Origin: UBA6059 sp965227155
GTDB lineage: Bacteria; Bacteroidota; Bacteroidia; Cytophagales; Cyclobacteriaceae
Length of the DNA stretch: 64,000 nucleotides
Direction of reading: 5' to 3'
Assembly: GCA_965227155.1 (NCBI GenBank)
Contig: OZ245731.1
Span: 2,108,001-2,172,000, forward strand
Positions 1-7,177 of the stretch are shown piece by piece. The stretch's first letter is position 1. Each line of letters begins with the position of its first letter. Both the position numbers and the translations under genes were made by a program. The notes under the pieces were generated by a model. That model worked only from the letters and a program-made list of their open reading frames with translations, made no database searches and was not told the DNA's origin.

Positions 1-297
1 CAGCGCACCAAAGAAATTGGCATTCGTAAGGTGTTGGGCGCAAGCCTTCAAAACTTGTTGCTCTTGCTTTCTAAAGACTATCTGCTGTTGGTCGGTATCG
101 CCGGTGTGGCAAGCCTGCCAGTGGGCTGGTATCTGATGAGTCAGTGGCTCACCAACTACAGCTTTAGAATAGAACTAGGCTGGTGGTTTATAGCTGTGCC
201 TTTGGTGGTTGTGCTGCTTATTGCCATGCTGAGTATCATGGGCAAGGTGGTGCAGACAGCACAAGCCAATCCTGTGCATTCTCTGAGGTCGGAATAA
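1..297 (+). CDS. FtsX/MacB-type ABC transporter permease, C-terminal fragment
   Basis: The reading frame is open from base 1 and ends at 297, so only the last 98 residues are present. It begins with QRTKEIGIRKVLGAS, the conserved segment that precedes the final membrane helices in MacB/FtsX-family permeases. Two hydrophobic segments follow (about residues 20-45 and 62-82), then a short polar tail ending PVHSLRSE, typical of these permeases. The family acts in the inner membrane as part of ABC systems for lipoprotein release, peptide efflux or cell-division signalling; the substrate cannot be told from this piece. The true start lies outside the window. Confidence 0.85.
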   Translation, partial: QRTKEIGIRKVLGASLQNLLLLLSKDYLLLVGIAGVASLPVGWYLMSQWLTNYSFRIELGWWFIAVPLVVVLLIAMLSIMGKVVQTAQANPVHSLRSE

Positions 298-619
298 GGT
301 GAATGATTTATGCTAACAGACGGTTACTTGCCTCGCACTCGTTCGGCTGTGCCAAGTGAGGCCTATTCATCCAGGCTTTTAGCCATATTTATATTAATAC
401 CCTGGCTTTACTAAGTAAGTGTAACGGTTAACCAAATGGTAATCTTCCTAATAAAACAATTCCCTTACACAGAATCGCCCAAAGCAAAATCGCCATTTTG
501 GTGGTTTTACAGGACATAATGAGGATTTAAACGAATCGGGCGCCACAAAAAAGTAGCGCTAATAACCGCTGGCAAACAATCTTTTTCAAAGTGGACTTTG
601 ACCAAATAAAAAATTCATT
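298..619. other. Intergenic region, no gene seen
   Basis: This 322-base gap separates the permease from the fasciclin gene. It holds imperfect dyads, for example GCCTCGCAC near 334 facing GTGAGGC near 356, and the small palindrome CAAAAT-CGCC-ATTTTG at 485-500. None is followed by a T-run, so I do not call a terminator. The promoter of the fasciclin gene must lie in its right half but no clear TAnnTTTG box is visible. Confidence 0.5.
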
Positions 620-1111
620 ATGAAAAAGACAATCACATCATTCATCATGACCCTGGCCATTGTAGCACTCGTGCAATTCAATAGCCAGGCGCAAGACAAG
701 AACATTGTAGAGCTTGCTGTAGGCACAGATGCGCTGAGCACCTTGGTAACGGCAGTGAAGGCTGGTGGCCTTGTAGAAACCCTTTCGGGCGATGGGCCTT
801 TCACAGTATTTGCCCCGACCAACGATGCTTTTGCGGCGCTACCTGAAGGAACTCTTGCTTCCCTGCTGAAGCCTGAGAACAAAGACCAACTGGTAGCTGT
901 ACTGACCTACCATGTGGTGGCAGGCAATGTAAAATCTACCGACCTTAGCGATGGCATGAAAGCCAAAACAGTGCAGGGGGAGGAAGTGACCGTAGACCTA
1001 AGCAGCGGTGCTAAAATCAACGGTGCTACAGTAGTGAATGCCGACATCATGGCCAGCAATGGTGTAGTGCATGTGATCGATCAGGTGATCCTACCACCGT
1101 CTATGCAATAA
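620..1111 (+). CDS. Secreted fasciclin (FAS1) domain protein
   Basis: A 163-residue protein with a Sec signal peptide (residues 1 to about 24, MKKTITSFIMTLAIVALVQF then SQA-Q) followed by a single FAS1 domain. The family hallmarks are visible: the H1-type stretch GPFTVFAPTNDAFAALP (about residues 59-75), the YHVV motif (about 97-100), and the C-terminal block NGVVHVIDQVILPP (about 147-160). FAS1 domains mediate adhesion at the cell surface or in the periplasm. One domain and no anchor suggest a soluble exported protein. It stands alone and is followed by an intrinsic terminator. The start is fixed by the signal peptide. Confidence 0.93.
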   Translation: MKKTITSFIMTLAIVALVQFNSQAQDKNIVELAVGTDALSTLVTAVKAGGLVETLSGDGPFTVFAPTNDAFAALPEGTLASLLKPENKDQLVAVLTYHVVAGNVKSTDLSDGMKAKTVQGEEVTVDLSSGAKINGATVVNADIMASNGVVHVIDQVILPPSMQ

Positions 1112-1135
1112 GAAAGGCAACCACTTACCAAAAAC

Positions 1136-1165
1136 AAGCCCGGGCCGAATGGTTCGGGTTTTTTT
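1136..1165 (+). terminator. Rho-independent terminator after the fasciclin gene
   Basis: The stem AAGCCCG (1136-1142) pairs, with one G-U, with CGGGTTT (1155-1161); a smaller inner stem CCGAA/TTCGG is possible. A run of seven T follows the G-run. It begins 25 bases after the fasciclin stop. An in-frame ATG at 1149 lies inside this hairpin, an argument against using it as the start of the next gene. Confidence 0.8.
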
Positions 1166-1196
1166 GTTATTTGATGTTATATTGTGCTTATATCTT

Positions 1197-2336
1197 ATGA
1201 GTTATCATCATATTTTAAAGAATATAATCCAAATAATCGAAAGGGATAGTAAGGATAGTACTTACAAATATGCCTTAATGAGGGCAACCATTGATGCGAT
1301 ACATCTTTACGATCAATGGACAATAAAAGGAGGACAAAGAGTAATCATAAAGACCGGCGTGATTACATTTTTCTGGCTGGAGTATTATTTTCCTATAATT
1401 TCTAATAAGAGTTTTATTCCTCAGAGAAATGGTGAAAGTGAAAATGCTAATAATTTATCTTTTAGAAAGGATTTTTCTGAAATCACCAACTATTACGAAA
1501 AAAATGGGAATTTCTCTGCTTTTAGCAATGATCTAAAGAAAGGTACAATACCAACACATTTAATACCTAACCTTAAACGACTGATAAGAAATATTACTTC
1601 CACAATTACAAAACAGCCGATGCAATATATTGGCCAATCGGTTAATCAAAGCCATTATTCAATTTATCAGGTTGAAGAGTCAAGGAATAATAGAAATCTG
1701 ACATCTGACAAATTAACTCTCGATATGATTTTTAATGAAATGGGTTCATTTTCAATACCTGTCGAGTACTATGAAGCATTTAAAATATTTGGCAGTTTTT
1801 TAATTGGAAAAAGGTCAATTCTTGTTGCCTGGGCTGAATTTACATCAGGGTTAAACAATAATATTTCTATCAACGATGTATTACCTATACTGCTTGAGTC
1901 GGCAAACAATAAAAGAGAGGTAGCTTATATAAGAGATTATTATGCTAAAAGGATCAAAATAGAGAATTTTTATTGTGCTTGGTCAAATAGAAAGCTTGAT
2001 AAGGAGAATATGAATATTGATCATGTTATTCCATTTTCATTATGGCTTAACAATAGTCCATGGAATTTATTGCCAAGCCACAAATCTATAAACAGCAATA
2101 AATTAGATGCGATTCCTTCACCAGAAATGCTATTAAAAAGAAAGGATCATATTCTTGAGTATTGGCATATTAACTTAAGCATTGATAGAGAGTTGTTTGA
2201 AAAATCAATTCAAATTGATTTGAATGGCAGTAGAGATAGAAAGGTAGAAGTGGATCTAGATTTGGCTTTCAATGCTTTATCAGACAAATGTCAGGATTTA
2301 ATTGAAAGCAGAGGTTTAAAGTCCTGGGTAATTTAA
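1197..2336 (+). CDS. HNH endonuclease domain protein
   Basis: A 379-residue protein if started at the ATG at 1197; the upstream in-frame ATG at 1149 sits inside a terminator and adds an unconvincing hydrophobic stretch. The N-terminal two thirds are not recognised. The C-terminal third has an HNH/beta-beta-alpha-metal nuclease core: CAWSNRKLDKENMNIDHVIP (DH at 2019-2024), then SPWNLLP and HKSINSNKLDAIPS, matching the usual D-H, N-L and N-x-x-K spacing. The family cuts DNA and is common in restriction and mobile modules. The stop is 4 bases before the start of the methyltransferase-HIT gene, so the two are surely co-transcribed. Base composition is much more AT-rich than the neighbours, suggesting horizontal transfer. 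Target and partners are unknown. Confidence 0.8.
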   Translation: MSYHHILKNIIQIIERDSKDSTYKYALMRATIDAIHLYDQWTIKGGQRVIIKTGVITFFWLEYYFPIISNKSFIPQRNGESENANNLSFRKDFSEITNYYEKNGNFSAFSNDLKKGTIPTHLIPNLKRLIRNITSTITKQPMQYIGQSVNQSHYSIYQVEESRNNRNLTSDKLTLDMIFNEMGSFSIPVEYYEAFKIFGSFLIGKRSILVAWAEFTSGLNNNISINDVLPILLESANNKREVAYIRDYYAKRIKIENFYCAWSNRKLDKENMNIDHVIPFSLWLNNSPWNLLPSHKSINSNKLDAIPSPEMLLKRKDHILEYWHINLSIDRELFEKSIQIDLNGSRDRKVEVDLDLAFNALSDKCQDLIESRGLKSWVI

Positions 2337-2340
2337 GGAG

Positions 2341-3210
2341 ATGAGAAAATTATTAAATCAATATTCACATCTCACTGCAAAGGAAAGAGACCGTATTTCT
2401 TTTCCTACCCGATGGCTTCTCAATAAGGGAAAAATTCAAGGAATAGTTTTGGATCATGGCTGTGGATTTGGAAGGGACACTGATGAATTGATTCAGAGAG
2501 GAATAAATTGCTCAAAATATGATCCATTTTATTTTCCGGAAGAACCGAGTCAGAAATATGACACCATAATCTGTAATTATGTATTGAATGTACTTCAACC
2601 TGAAGAGCAAGCAAAAGTCCTGATGCAGGTTTCTTCCCTTCTGCAAAAAGGAGGTAAAGCTTATTTTTCGGTAAGAAGAGATATAAAATACGAGGGATTT
2701 AGAATTCATAAAGTGCATAAAAAGCCTACTTATCAAACTCTAGTAAAGCTTCCTTATAAGTCAGTCTTCAGGAATGAAAGCTGTGAGATTTATGAGTATC
2801 AAAGGGTGACTGACATCCAGAGGAATGAACAAGAGTGTCCATTTTGCAATCCTTTTGAAGCAAGATTCATTTGTGAATCAGCGATTGCCTATGCTATCTA
2901 TGATAAATATCCAGTTTCCGAGGGTCACGCACTTATCATCCCAAAGCGGCATATTCCTGATTATTTTGAGTTGGCCTTTCGAGAGCAACAAGCGCTTATT
3001 TTAATGCTGAATTTTGTTAAAGATGCTATAAAAAGCAGTTTTCAGGTTAATGATTTCAACGTTGGAATAAATATTGGCAATGTTGCCGGGCAGACGATTC
3101 CGCACGTCCATATTCACTTGATCCCAAGAAGGGAAGGGGATGTCAAACTACCGATAGGCGGTATCCGAAATATTTTTCCTGACAAAGCAGATTACACCAA
3201 GACGAAATAA
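2341..3210 (+). CDS. Methyltransferase-HIT domain fusion protein
   Basis: A 289-residue two-domain protein. Residues 1 to about 145 form a class I SAM-dependent methyltransferase: motif I is LDHGCGFGRDTD (37-48), an acidic YDP follows at 60-62, and CNYVLNVLQPEEQ (78-90) occupies the motif IV region. The pattern resembles the putative methyltransferases found with DNA phosphorothioation genes, but that is resemblance only. Residues about 160-289 are a HIT domain: zinc-type CPFC (166-169), SEGHALIIPKRH (193-204) and the catalytic triad HVHIHLIP (255-262). HIT proteins hydrolyse or transfer nucleotides. The gene follows the HNH gene after 4 bases and shares its AT-rich composition. The fusion and pairing suggest a nucleic-acid or nucleotide modification module; the substrate is not known. 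Confidence 0.85.
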   Translation: MRKLLNQYSHLTAKERDRISFPTRWLLNKGKIQGIVLDHGCGFGRDTDELIQRGINCSKYDPFYFPEEPSQKYDTIICNYVLNVLQPEEQAKVLMQVSSLLQKGGKAYFSVRRDIKYEGFRIHKVHKKPTYQTLVKLPYKSVFRNESCEIYEYQRVTDIQRNEQECPFCNPFEARFICESAIAYAIYDKYPVSEGHALIIPKRHIPDYFELAFREQQALILMLNFVKDAIKSSFQVNDFNVGINIGNVAGQTIPHVHIHLIPRREGDVKLPIGGIRNIFPDKADYTKTK

Positions 3211-3224
3211 GATTCAAGTGAGAA

Positions 3225-3434
3225 TCAGATATAATGGTCATTTGCTCTACTGTTTACTTTCGCCACCAACCCGGGCAACTCATCGATCACCTGCTGCCAA
3301 TTGCGAAAGCTGTAATGCTTGAGGTCTACAAAGCCATCGATATCATTGCCCATAAGCATGAATGGCTGATCTTGTCGGAGCGATACGTTTTTGATGAACC
3401 TGGACTGATGTGTAATTAGTGGGGATTGTTCCAT
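3225..3434 (-). CDS. Small hypothetical protein overlapping the XRE regulator gene
   Basis: A 69-residue ORF reading leftward. Its ATG at 3434 lies inside the last codons of the XRE gene (19-base overlap, different frame), a layout that allows translational coupling. The sequence is mixed and globular-looking (for example QPFMLMGNDIDGFVDLKHYS, then NWQQVIDELPGLVAKVN), with no signal peptide or membrane segment. I do not recognise the family. An opposite-strand ORF covers 3234-3419; I prefer the minus frame because of the operon-like overlap and the more ordinary residue composition. It could be the partner of the regulator, toxin-antitoxin style, but nothing in the sequence proves this. Confidence 0.5.
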   Translation of the reverse strand: MEQSPLITHQSRFIKNVSLRQDQPFMLMGNDIDGFVDLKHYSFRNWQQVIDELPGLVAKVNSRANDHYI

Positions 3435-3637
3435 AACTCTTTGGGGTGGATTTCTAAAGCATTGGCAATTTTAACCAGTGTTAGAATTGTGGTATTATGT
3501 CCTTGCGTGATTCGGACAAGCCCCGCTTTCTCTATGCCGGCCTTATCTGCAAGTTTTTGAAATGACATATTACGCTGCTTTCTAACCTCGTTGATTTTTT
3601 GACCTATAGCCAAACAGAAATCCTTTTCATCAGCCAT
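3416..3637 (-). CDS. XRE-family helix-turn-helix transcriptional regulator
   Basis: A 73-residue protein that is essentially one HTH_3/Cro-C1 domain: IGQKINEVRKQRNMSFQKLA (about 11-30) is helix 1-2, then DKAGIEKAGLVRITQGHNTT holds the recognition helix, and LVKIANALEIHPKELW (about 54-69) is the classic helix 4-5 ending. Such minimal XRE proteins are phage-type repressors or antitoxins that repress their own operon. A perfect 6-base-arm palindrome lies 34 bases upstream of the ATG, a good autoregulatory operator. A 69-residue ORF overlaps its 3' end. It reads leftward, convergent with the HNH/methyltransferase-HIT pair. Confidence 0.85.
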   Translation of the reverse strand: MADEKDFCLAIGQKINEVRKQRNMSFQKLADKAGIEKAGLVRITQGHNTTILTLVKIANALEIHPKELWNNPH

Positions 3638-3670
3638 AAGTCAATTATGACAATAAATATAATGAAAAAT

Positions 3671-3688
3671 GGTGTAATATAATACACC
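3671..3688. promoter_or_regulatory. Palindromic putative operator of the XRE gene
   Basis: The arms GGTGTA (3671-3676) and TACACC (3683-3688) are perfect inverted repeats separated by six A/T bases. The site lies 34-51 bases upstream of the XRE start codon, where a self-repressing Cro-C1-type dimer would bind. Its AT-rich centre could overlap the promoter -7 region. Confidence 0.5.
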
Positions 3689-4143
3689 AATCTCCATAAT
3701 TTTTTGATGTTTGTTAAATTAAGCGTCTGCAATCCCTGGGTTTGCTGAGTAAGGTATTTTCTTCTTCGGGGAGATATCTCCACTGCGGCCCCATCAATGC
3801 TATTAAGCTAAGCAGTATTTTTAATTTACCTCTCCCTCCCCTCTGAATGAGAGGGACAATTTGCGCTTAGCTAAATATCATTGCCGGCCTCTAAAATTGG
3901 GTCTTTCGGTCGATATGAAGGAGTTGAACAAAGAGGTTACATTACATTGGCTATACTTTATCTAGTTATAAGTTATGGAGGGTAACAATATTTATACCTG
4001 AGCGTCTGCCGCTTCCTATGGTATTTGAGCCCATTCATAAGAGTTAAGCATGAATATAGGTAGAAATCAGTCCCCCTTGGTAAAAGGGGGCAGGGGGATT
4101 AGCCCTTGCAACTACCAAGCCAATCCTCTAGTTTTAATATGCC
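3689..4143. other. Non-coding stretch with several GC-rich hairpins
   Basis: No convincing gene is present in this roughly 450-base stretch between the XRE gene and the DUF559 gene. It contains the 12-base perfect palindrome GGAGATATCTCC (3770-3781) and CCCTCT-GAATG-AGAGGG (3839-3855), and ends with the C/G-rich hairpin listed separately. The octamer GCGTCTGC occurs twice (3723-3730 and about 4003-4010). It looks like a mosaic of decayed repeat elements. Confidence 0.45.
4072..4090. repeat. C/G-rich hairpin upstream of the DUF559 gene
   Basis: CCCCCTT (4072-4078) and AAGGGGG (4084-4090) form a 7-base stem with a 5-base loop, followed by CAGGGGGATT. Sequences of the type CCCCCTT...AAGGGGG...AGGGGGAT recur in intergenic regions of many bacteria, often near DUF559 genes (from memory of such loci; not checked here). 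It lies 54 bases upstream of the DUF559 start. Confidence 0.5.
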
Positions 4144-4518
4144 ATGTATTTCCTGCCCTACTATAAAAACCTGAAAGATTTTTCAAGACACCTGAGGAAT
4201 AATAGTACCCTGGGCGAGGTGCTTTTATGGCAACAGTTAAAAGCTGGAAAAATACGGGGCTATAAGTTTAACAGGCAAAAGCCATTAGGTAATTATATAG
4301 TTGATTTCTATTGTAAAAAACTAAATCTGGTGATTAAAGTAGATGGGGAAATACATTTTATCGGAGATCATCCATTGAAAGACAAAGAGCGGCAGCAAAT
4401 TCTGGAAGGTTTGGGATTATCCTTTCTGCGTTTTGAGGATCGGGATGTCAGGTACAATCTAGATTTTGTAATTCAGGAGATTGAAGCGTTCATGGATGAT
4501 TTTGAGTGTAAACAATAG
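4144..4518 (+). CDS. DUF559 family endonuclease-like protein
   Basis: A 124-residue protein that is a complete single DUF559 domain, a fold related to Vsr and very-short-patch or restriction-type nucleases. Visible features: the N-terminal helix SRHLRNNSTLGEVLLWQQLK, then GYKFNRQKPLGNYIVDFYCK (about 39-58) with the acidic core residue in IVDFYC, then LVIKVDGEIHF (about 61-71; the family usually has E-x-D-G-x-x-H) and the ending LGLSFLRFEDRDV. The substitution of IKVDG for IEVDG changes a residue usually acidic, so catalysis is uncertain. It is not in an operon. Hairpins flank it on both sides (4072-4090 and 4543-4560). Its function is unknown in general; a link to repeat mobility has not been demonstrated. 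Confidence 0.82.
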   Translation: MYFLPYYKNLKDFSRHLRNNSTLGEVLLWQQLKAGKIRGYKFNRQKPLGNYIVDFYCKKLNLVIKVDGEIHFIGDHPLKDKERQQILEGLGLSFLRFEDRDVRYNLDFVIQEIEAFMDDFECKQ

Positions 4519-4542
4519 CCGCAAAAATAAACCCCTCTGTAT

Positions 4543-4560
4543 CTCCCCTTTTGAGGGGAG
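4543..4560. repeat. Hairpin downstream of the DUF559 gene
   Basis: CTCCCCT (4543-4549) and AGGGGAG (4554-4560) form a perfect 7-base stem with a TTTG loop. No T-run follows on either strand, so it is more likely a repeat hairpin than an intrinsic terminator. It begins 25 bases after the DUF559 stop. The composition mirrors the hairpin upstream of that gene. Confidence 0.45.
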
Positions 4561-4711
4561 AATACGCCGGCGGTATGAGATTGATTGCTATTGTTTTAAA
4601 AGGATTTTGAAAACTGTTGCAAAGCGTTTCTTCCAGCTGCGAGGTTTTTACTTTAATCCTTACTCGGCAAAACCAGGCGAGTGCTGAGAAGTAACTCGGT
4701 ACAAAAGAGGA

Positions 4712-5539
4712 TCACTCCTTTACTTTCTGAATCGTCAGCGGTTGATACTCATCGCCGGGCTTTTTGAATTCTATCGTTAAGCTTTGGTCCTCGTTGATGT
4801 AGCCAAAGGTGTCGTACAGCGATTTGTCATCAAGGTACCATTCTACAGAAAACAATCCGGGTCGGTTAGACATCTCAAAGATGCCCTTCACCTCTCCGGC
4901 TATCCACTTATCGATCTCCGATTCCAGTATGTAGGCATTGTAAAAATCCCCCACCTTACGGATACCAATGGTATAGTCCAGCGGCCCGCTGCTAAAGGTG
5001 TAGATGCCTTCAAAATCTTCCAGACCTGCCGTATCGAAATAGGCCATGAGCGAATCCCTGCTTTGGCTTTTGCCAGCCCGTGGCAGCAATGCCATATCGG
5101 GGTTAAACTGGTGTTCAAATCGTTTGAATTTACGTAATGCATTGTCGATGGCATTATGAAAAGCATTGTTGCTGCCGATACCGCTACCCTTACCACTCAG
5201 GTTGAGCACATCAATATTGTAGCAATTGATAAAATTGAGGTCAGATACATAATCGCCGACCACCTTGGGTGTGGTAATCACATCAATCTGAATCCCCAGG
5301 CAAGGATTCAACCGCAGCTCTTCCGGCCAGGAGAGCTCATTTTCGGGAATAACATTGTAGCCCAGCCCAAAAAGCACCTGCCGCAGGTAAGTAGAGGCAT
5401 TGTAAGGATCGCGGGCACCCTCATACATTGAGGTTTTCACGATGATGTATTTATATTGATTGAGCACGGAAAAATCTTCTTCCTGTGCGTAGCTGCTAAA
5501 GCCAATAAGCAATAAACCTATGAGTAATATTCTTTTCAT
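4712..5539 (-). CDS. Exported protein of unknown function
   Basis: A 275-residue protein started at the ATG at 5539, which gives a clean Sec signal peptide (MKRILLIGLLLIGFSSYA-Q); a longer frame to 5638 adds residues without signal character. The mature part begins with EDFSVLNQYKYIIVKTSMYE, and the C-terminal half (about 150-275) has a beta-rich pattern. I do not recognise a named family. No membrane helix follows the signal, so it is probably periplasmic or surface-exposed. It is divergent from the MOSC gene. Confidence 0.75.
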   Translation of the reverse strand: MKRILLIGLLLIGFSSYAQEEDFSVLNQYKYIIVKTSMYEGARDPYNASTYLRQVLFGLGYNVIPENELSWPEELRLNPCLGIQIDVITTPKVVGDYVSDLNFINCYNIDVLNLSGKGSGIGSNNAFHNAIDNALRKFKRFEHQFNPDMALLPRAGKSQSRDSLMAYFDTAGLEDFEGIYTFSSGPLDYTIGIRKVGDFYNAYILESEIDKWIAGEVKGIFEMSNRPGLFSVEWYLDDKSLYDTFGYINEDQSLTIEFKKPGDEYQPLTIQKVKE

Positions 5540-5697
5540 TTGCAGTAATTTATGGGTCATTGGCTCAGGGAAAATACCGAAAACCATTTTGCTGTTGGCG
5601 TGGTATAACAAACCAATACGTTGAAATCCTTTTCCCATTTAGCCAATTATTCATTTACACGAACCAAACAAAATTAACGATCATGGAGGAACCGATC

Positions 5698-6171
5698 ATG
5701 AAAAAGTTAGCGAATAGCGTGCCACAAACCGGCAGGGTAGTTTGGATAGGCCTTAGGCCGGCACCCAAAGCGCCCGTACAATCGGTGGATAAGGTGGTCG
5801 CCACCACTACAGATGGCCTAGCCGGCGATAGGTTCCATTCCAAATACAGCCAGAAGCGGCAGGTTACGCTCATTCAGCAAGAGCACATCGATACGGTAGC
5901 CTCCATCATGGGCAAACCGGTAGATCCTGCCTTGCTGCGCCGCAATATTGTCGTGTCGGGCATCAACCTGCTAGCCCTCAAGGAAGGCACCTTCAGGGTA
6001 GGTACTGCCGTGCTCAAATTCACAGGCCTTTGTCATCCTTGCTCCCGCATGGAAGAAAACCTGGGTGTCGGCGGTTGGAATGCCATGCGCGGCCATGGAG
6101 GCATTACGGCTCAGGTCGTTTCGGATGGTGAACTATCCGTAGGTGATGCGGTATCGTTCGCTGCAGGCTGA
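5698..6171 (+). CDS. MOSC domain-containing protein
   Basis: A 157-residue single MOSC domain protein (the C-terminal sulfurase domain of molybdenum-cofactor sulfurases; YiiM-like stand-alone forms bind or move sulfur for Mo-linked enzymes). Visible blocks: GLAGDRFHSKYSQKRQVTLI (about 42-61), LLRRNIVVSGINLLAL (about 79-94), and LCHPCSRMEENL, with the conserved cysteine expected to carry sulfur. I start at 5698 because a GGAGGA stretch sits 6 bases upstream and the domain begins soon after; an ATG at 5683 is also possible. Its 3' end overlaps the convergent gene on the other strand by 61 bases. Confidence 0.85.
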   Translation: MKKLANSVPQTGRVVWIGLRPAPKAPVQSVDKVVATTTDGLAGDRFHSKYSQKRQVTLIQQEHIDTVASIMGKPVDPALLRRNIVVSGINLLALKEGTFRVGTAVLKFTGLCHPCSRMEENLGVGGWNAMRGHGGITAQVVSDGELSVGDAVSFAAG

Positions 6172-6812
6172 GTTTCTTCCGGCTTAGCTTCGGGTGGGTC
6201 TGCTGTCTTTTCTTCGGGTGTGTGCTCAACACGTGCCACCTGCCAGAATGGATCCTGCAGCTCAGAATAATGCTTGTAGTATTGGGTAAGGAGAATTTTC
6301 ACGGTGTAGTTAAGCCGTTTGCGGGCGTCAGCCACGTGCTCGGGCTTATTGCGGGGGTGCCAGATAAAAAACTGGATGATCGGGAAGGCCCTGCTTCGAA
6401 AGCTACCCAGCACTTTAGCCAGATTGGGCTCATGTTCGCTTTCCAGTTCGCTTACCGTGTCGTGTGCAATTTCTGCGAGATAGGCAACCAGTGCACTGTA
6501 CAGCTTTTCAGGTGTTGAGGTGTCAGTGCTGCCTTCCACAAATTCCTGGCAATAAGCTTCCAGAAGCTTTAGTCCTGGTAGGCAAAGTTTTGGCCTGTCG
6601 TAAACGTTGGGCTGCCATAAAATCTCCCTGTAGGTGAATATGCTGGGCAGTAGCTCTGTATCATAATGGTTTTCTTCTGCCAATTGATGGATATCGACAG
6701 CCTGTAGCTCCGGAAAATGAAAAGCCCCGGCATGCAGCTCATATTGCCAGTGCTGCTCCTCCTGGCTATGAAGCTCCATGAAATCCCATATTTCTGTTAG
6801 CGGCAATTGCAT
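6111..6812 (-). CDS. Hypothetical protein with a disordered Pro/Thr/Glu tail
   Basis: A 233-residue protein with no signal peptide or membrane segment. Residues 1 to about 190 look globular and helical (for example LPLTEIWDFMELHSQEEQHW, LALVAYL-type helices, YTVKILLTQYYKHY). The last 40 residues are low-complexity (EEKTADPPEAKPEETQPAAN, then Ser/Thr/Pro), and part of this tail is encoded antisense to the end of the MOSC gene. I do not recognise the family. The body shows ordinary coding character for this genome, so I consider it real. It may be a short-range regulatory or structural cytoplasmic protein; no function can be assigned. Confidence 0.65.
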   Translation of the reverse strand: MQLPLTEIWDFMELHSQEEQHWQYELHAGAFHFPELQAVDIHQLAEENHYDTELLPSIFTYREILWQPNVYDRPKLCLPGLKLLEAYCQEFVEGSTDTSTPEKLYSALVAYLAEIAHDTVSELESEHEPNLAKVLGSFRSRAFPIIQFFIWHPRNKPEHVADARKRLNYTVKILLTQYYKHYSELQDPFWQVARVEHTPEEKTADPPEAKPEETQPAANDTASPTDSSPSETT

Positions 6813-6915
6813 ATTCTCAAAAATAGCTTTTCCGGGGTAAAAATCATTATAAGATATTACCGGCTGAAAGTCTCTTTTTATGAATGCAATTGATATTTCA
6901 TTTGAATCAATGAAT

Positions 6916-7000
6916 CCCGAAGGGATGTCAGTTTTATAGTTCTGACAAAGTTTAGGAAAATAAACCCCGAAGGCGGTGAAATTATCGCTTAGCTCCGGGG
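6916..7000. repeat. CCCGAAGG-type intergenic motifs
   Basis: The gap between 6813 and the next gene holds CCCGAAGGGATGTCA (6916-6930) and a related ACCCCGAAGGCGGTG (about 6964-6978). The latter also forms a long-loop dyad, CCCCG (6965-6969) with CGGGG (6996-7000). These look like fragments of a dispersed repeat; no gene or T-run is present. Confidence 0.35.
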
Positions 7001-7177
7001 ATTAAAATGTAAATAGCTGGCGCATTTCAAAATCCAAAGCAACTCCCACCATGACCAGCTATGTTTTTTTCCGGCTGATGATTATCTTTTCAAATGTTTT
7101 TCGGATGGACAGGGCTAAAAGTGAGAAGGCAGGGAGCGACAATTCGAAAAACCAACAAAATGCATAAACCCACAGCC

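Noticed and set aside
1149..1196. Upstream start of the HNH gene at 1149
   Set aside because: The ATG lies inside the terminator of the fasciclin gene and the added residues are hydrophobic and unlike the rest.
3234..3419. 61-codon ORF on the plus strand
   Set aside because: It is opposite to the 69-residue ORF that overlaps the XRE gene; the minus frame fits an operon better, although neither is certain.
3770..3781. 12-base palindrome GGAGATATCTCC
   Set aside because: A single short palindrome with no neighbouring gene start to explain it; could be chance.
4481..4687. 68-codon ORF after the DUF559 gene
   Set aside because: It starts inside DUF559 in another frame, spans a hairpin and has no family-like composition.
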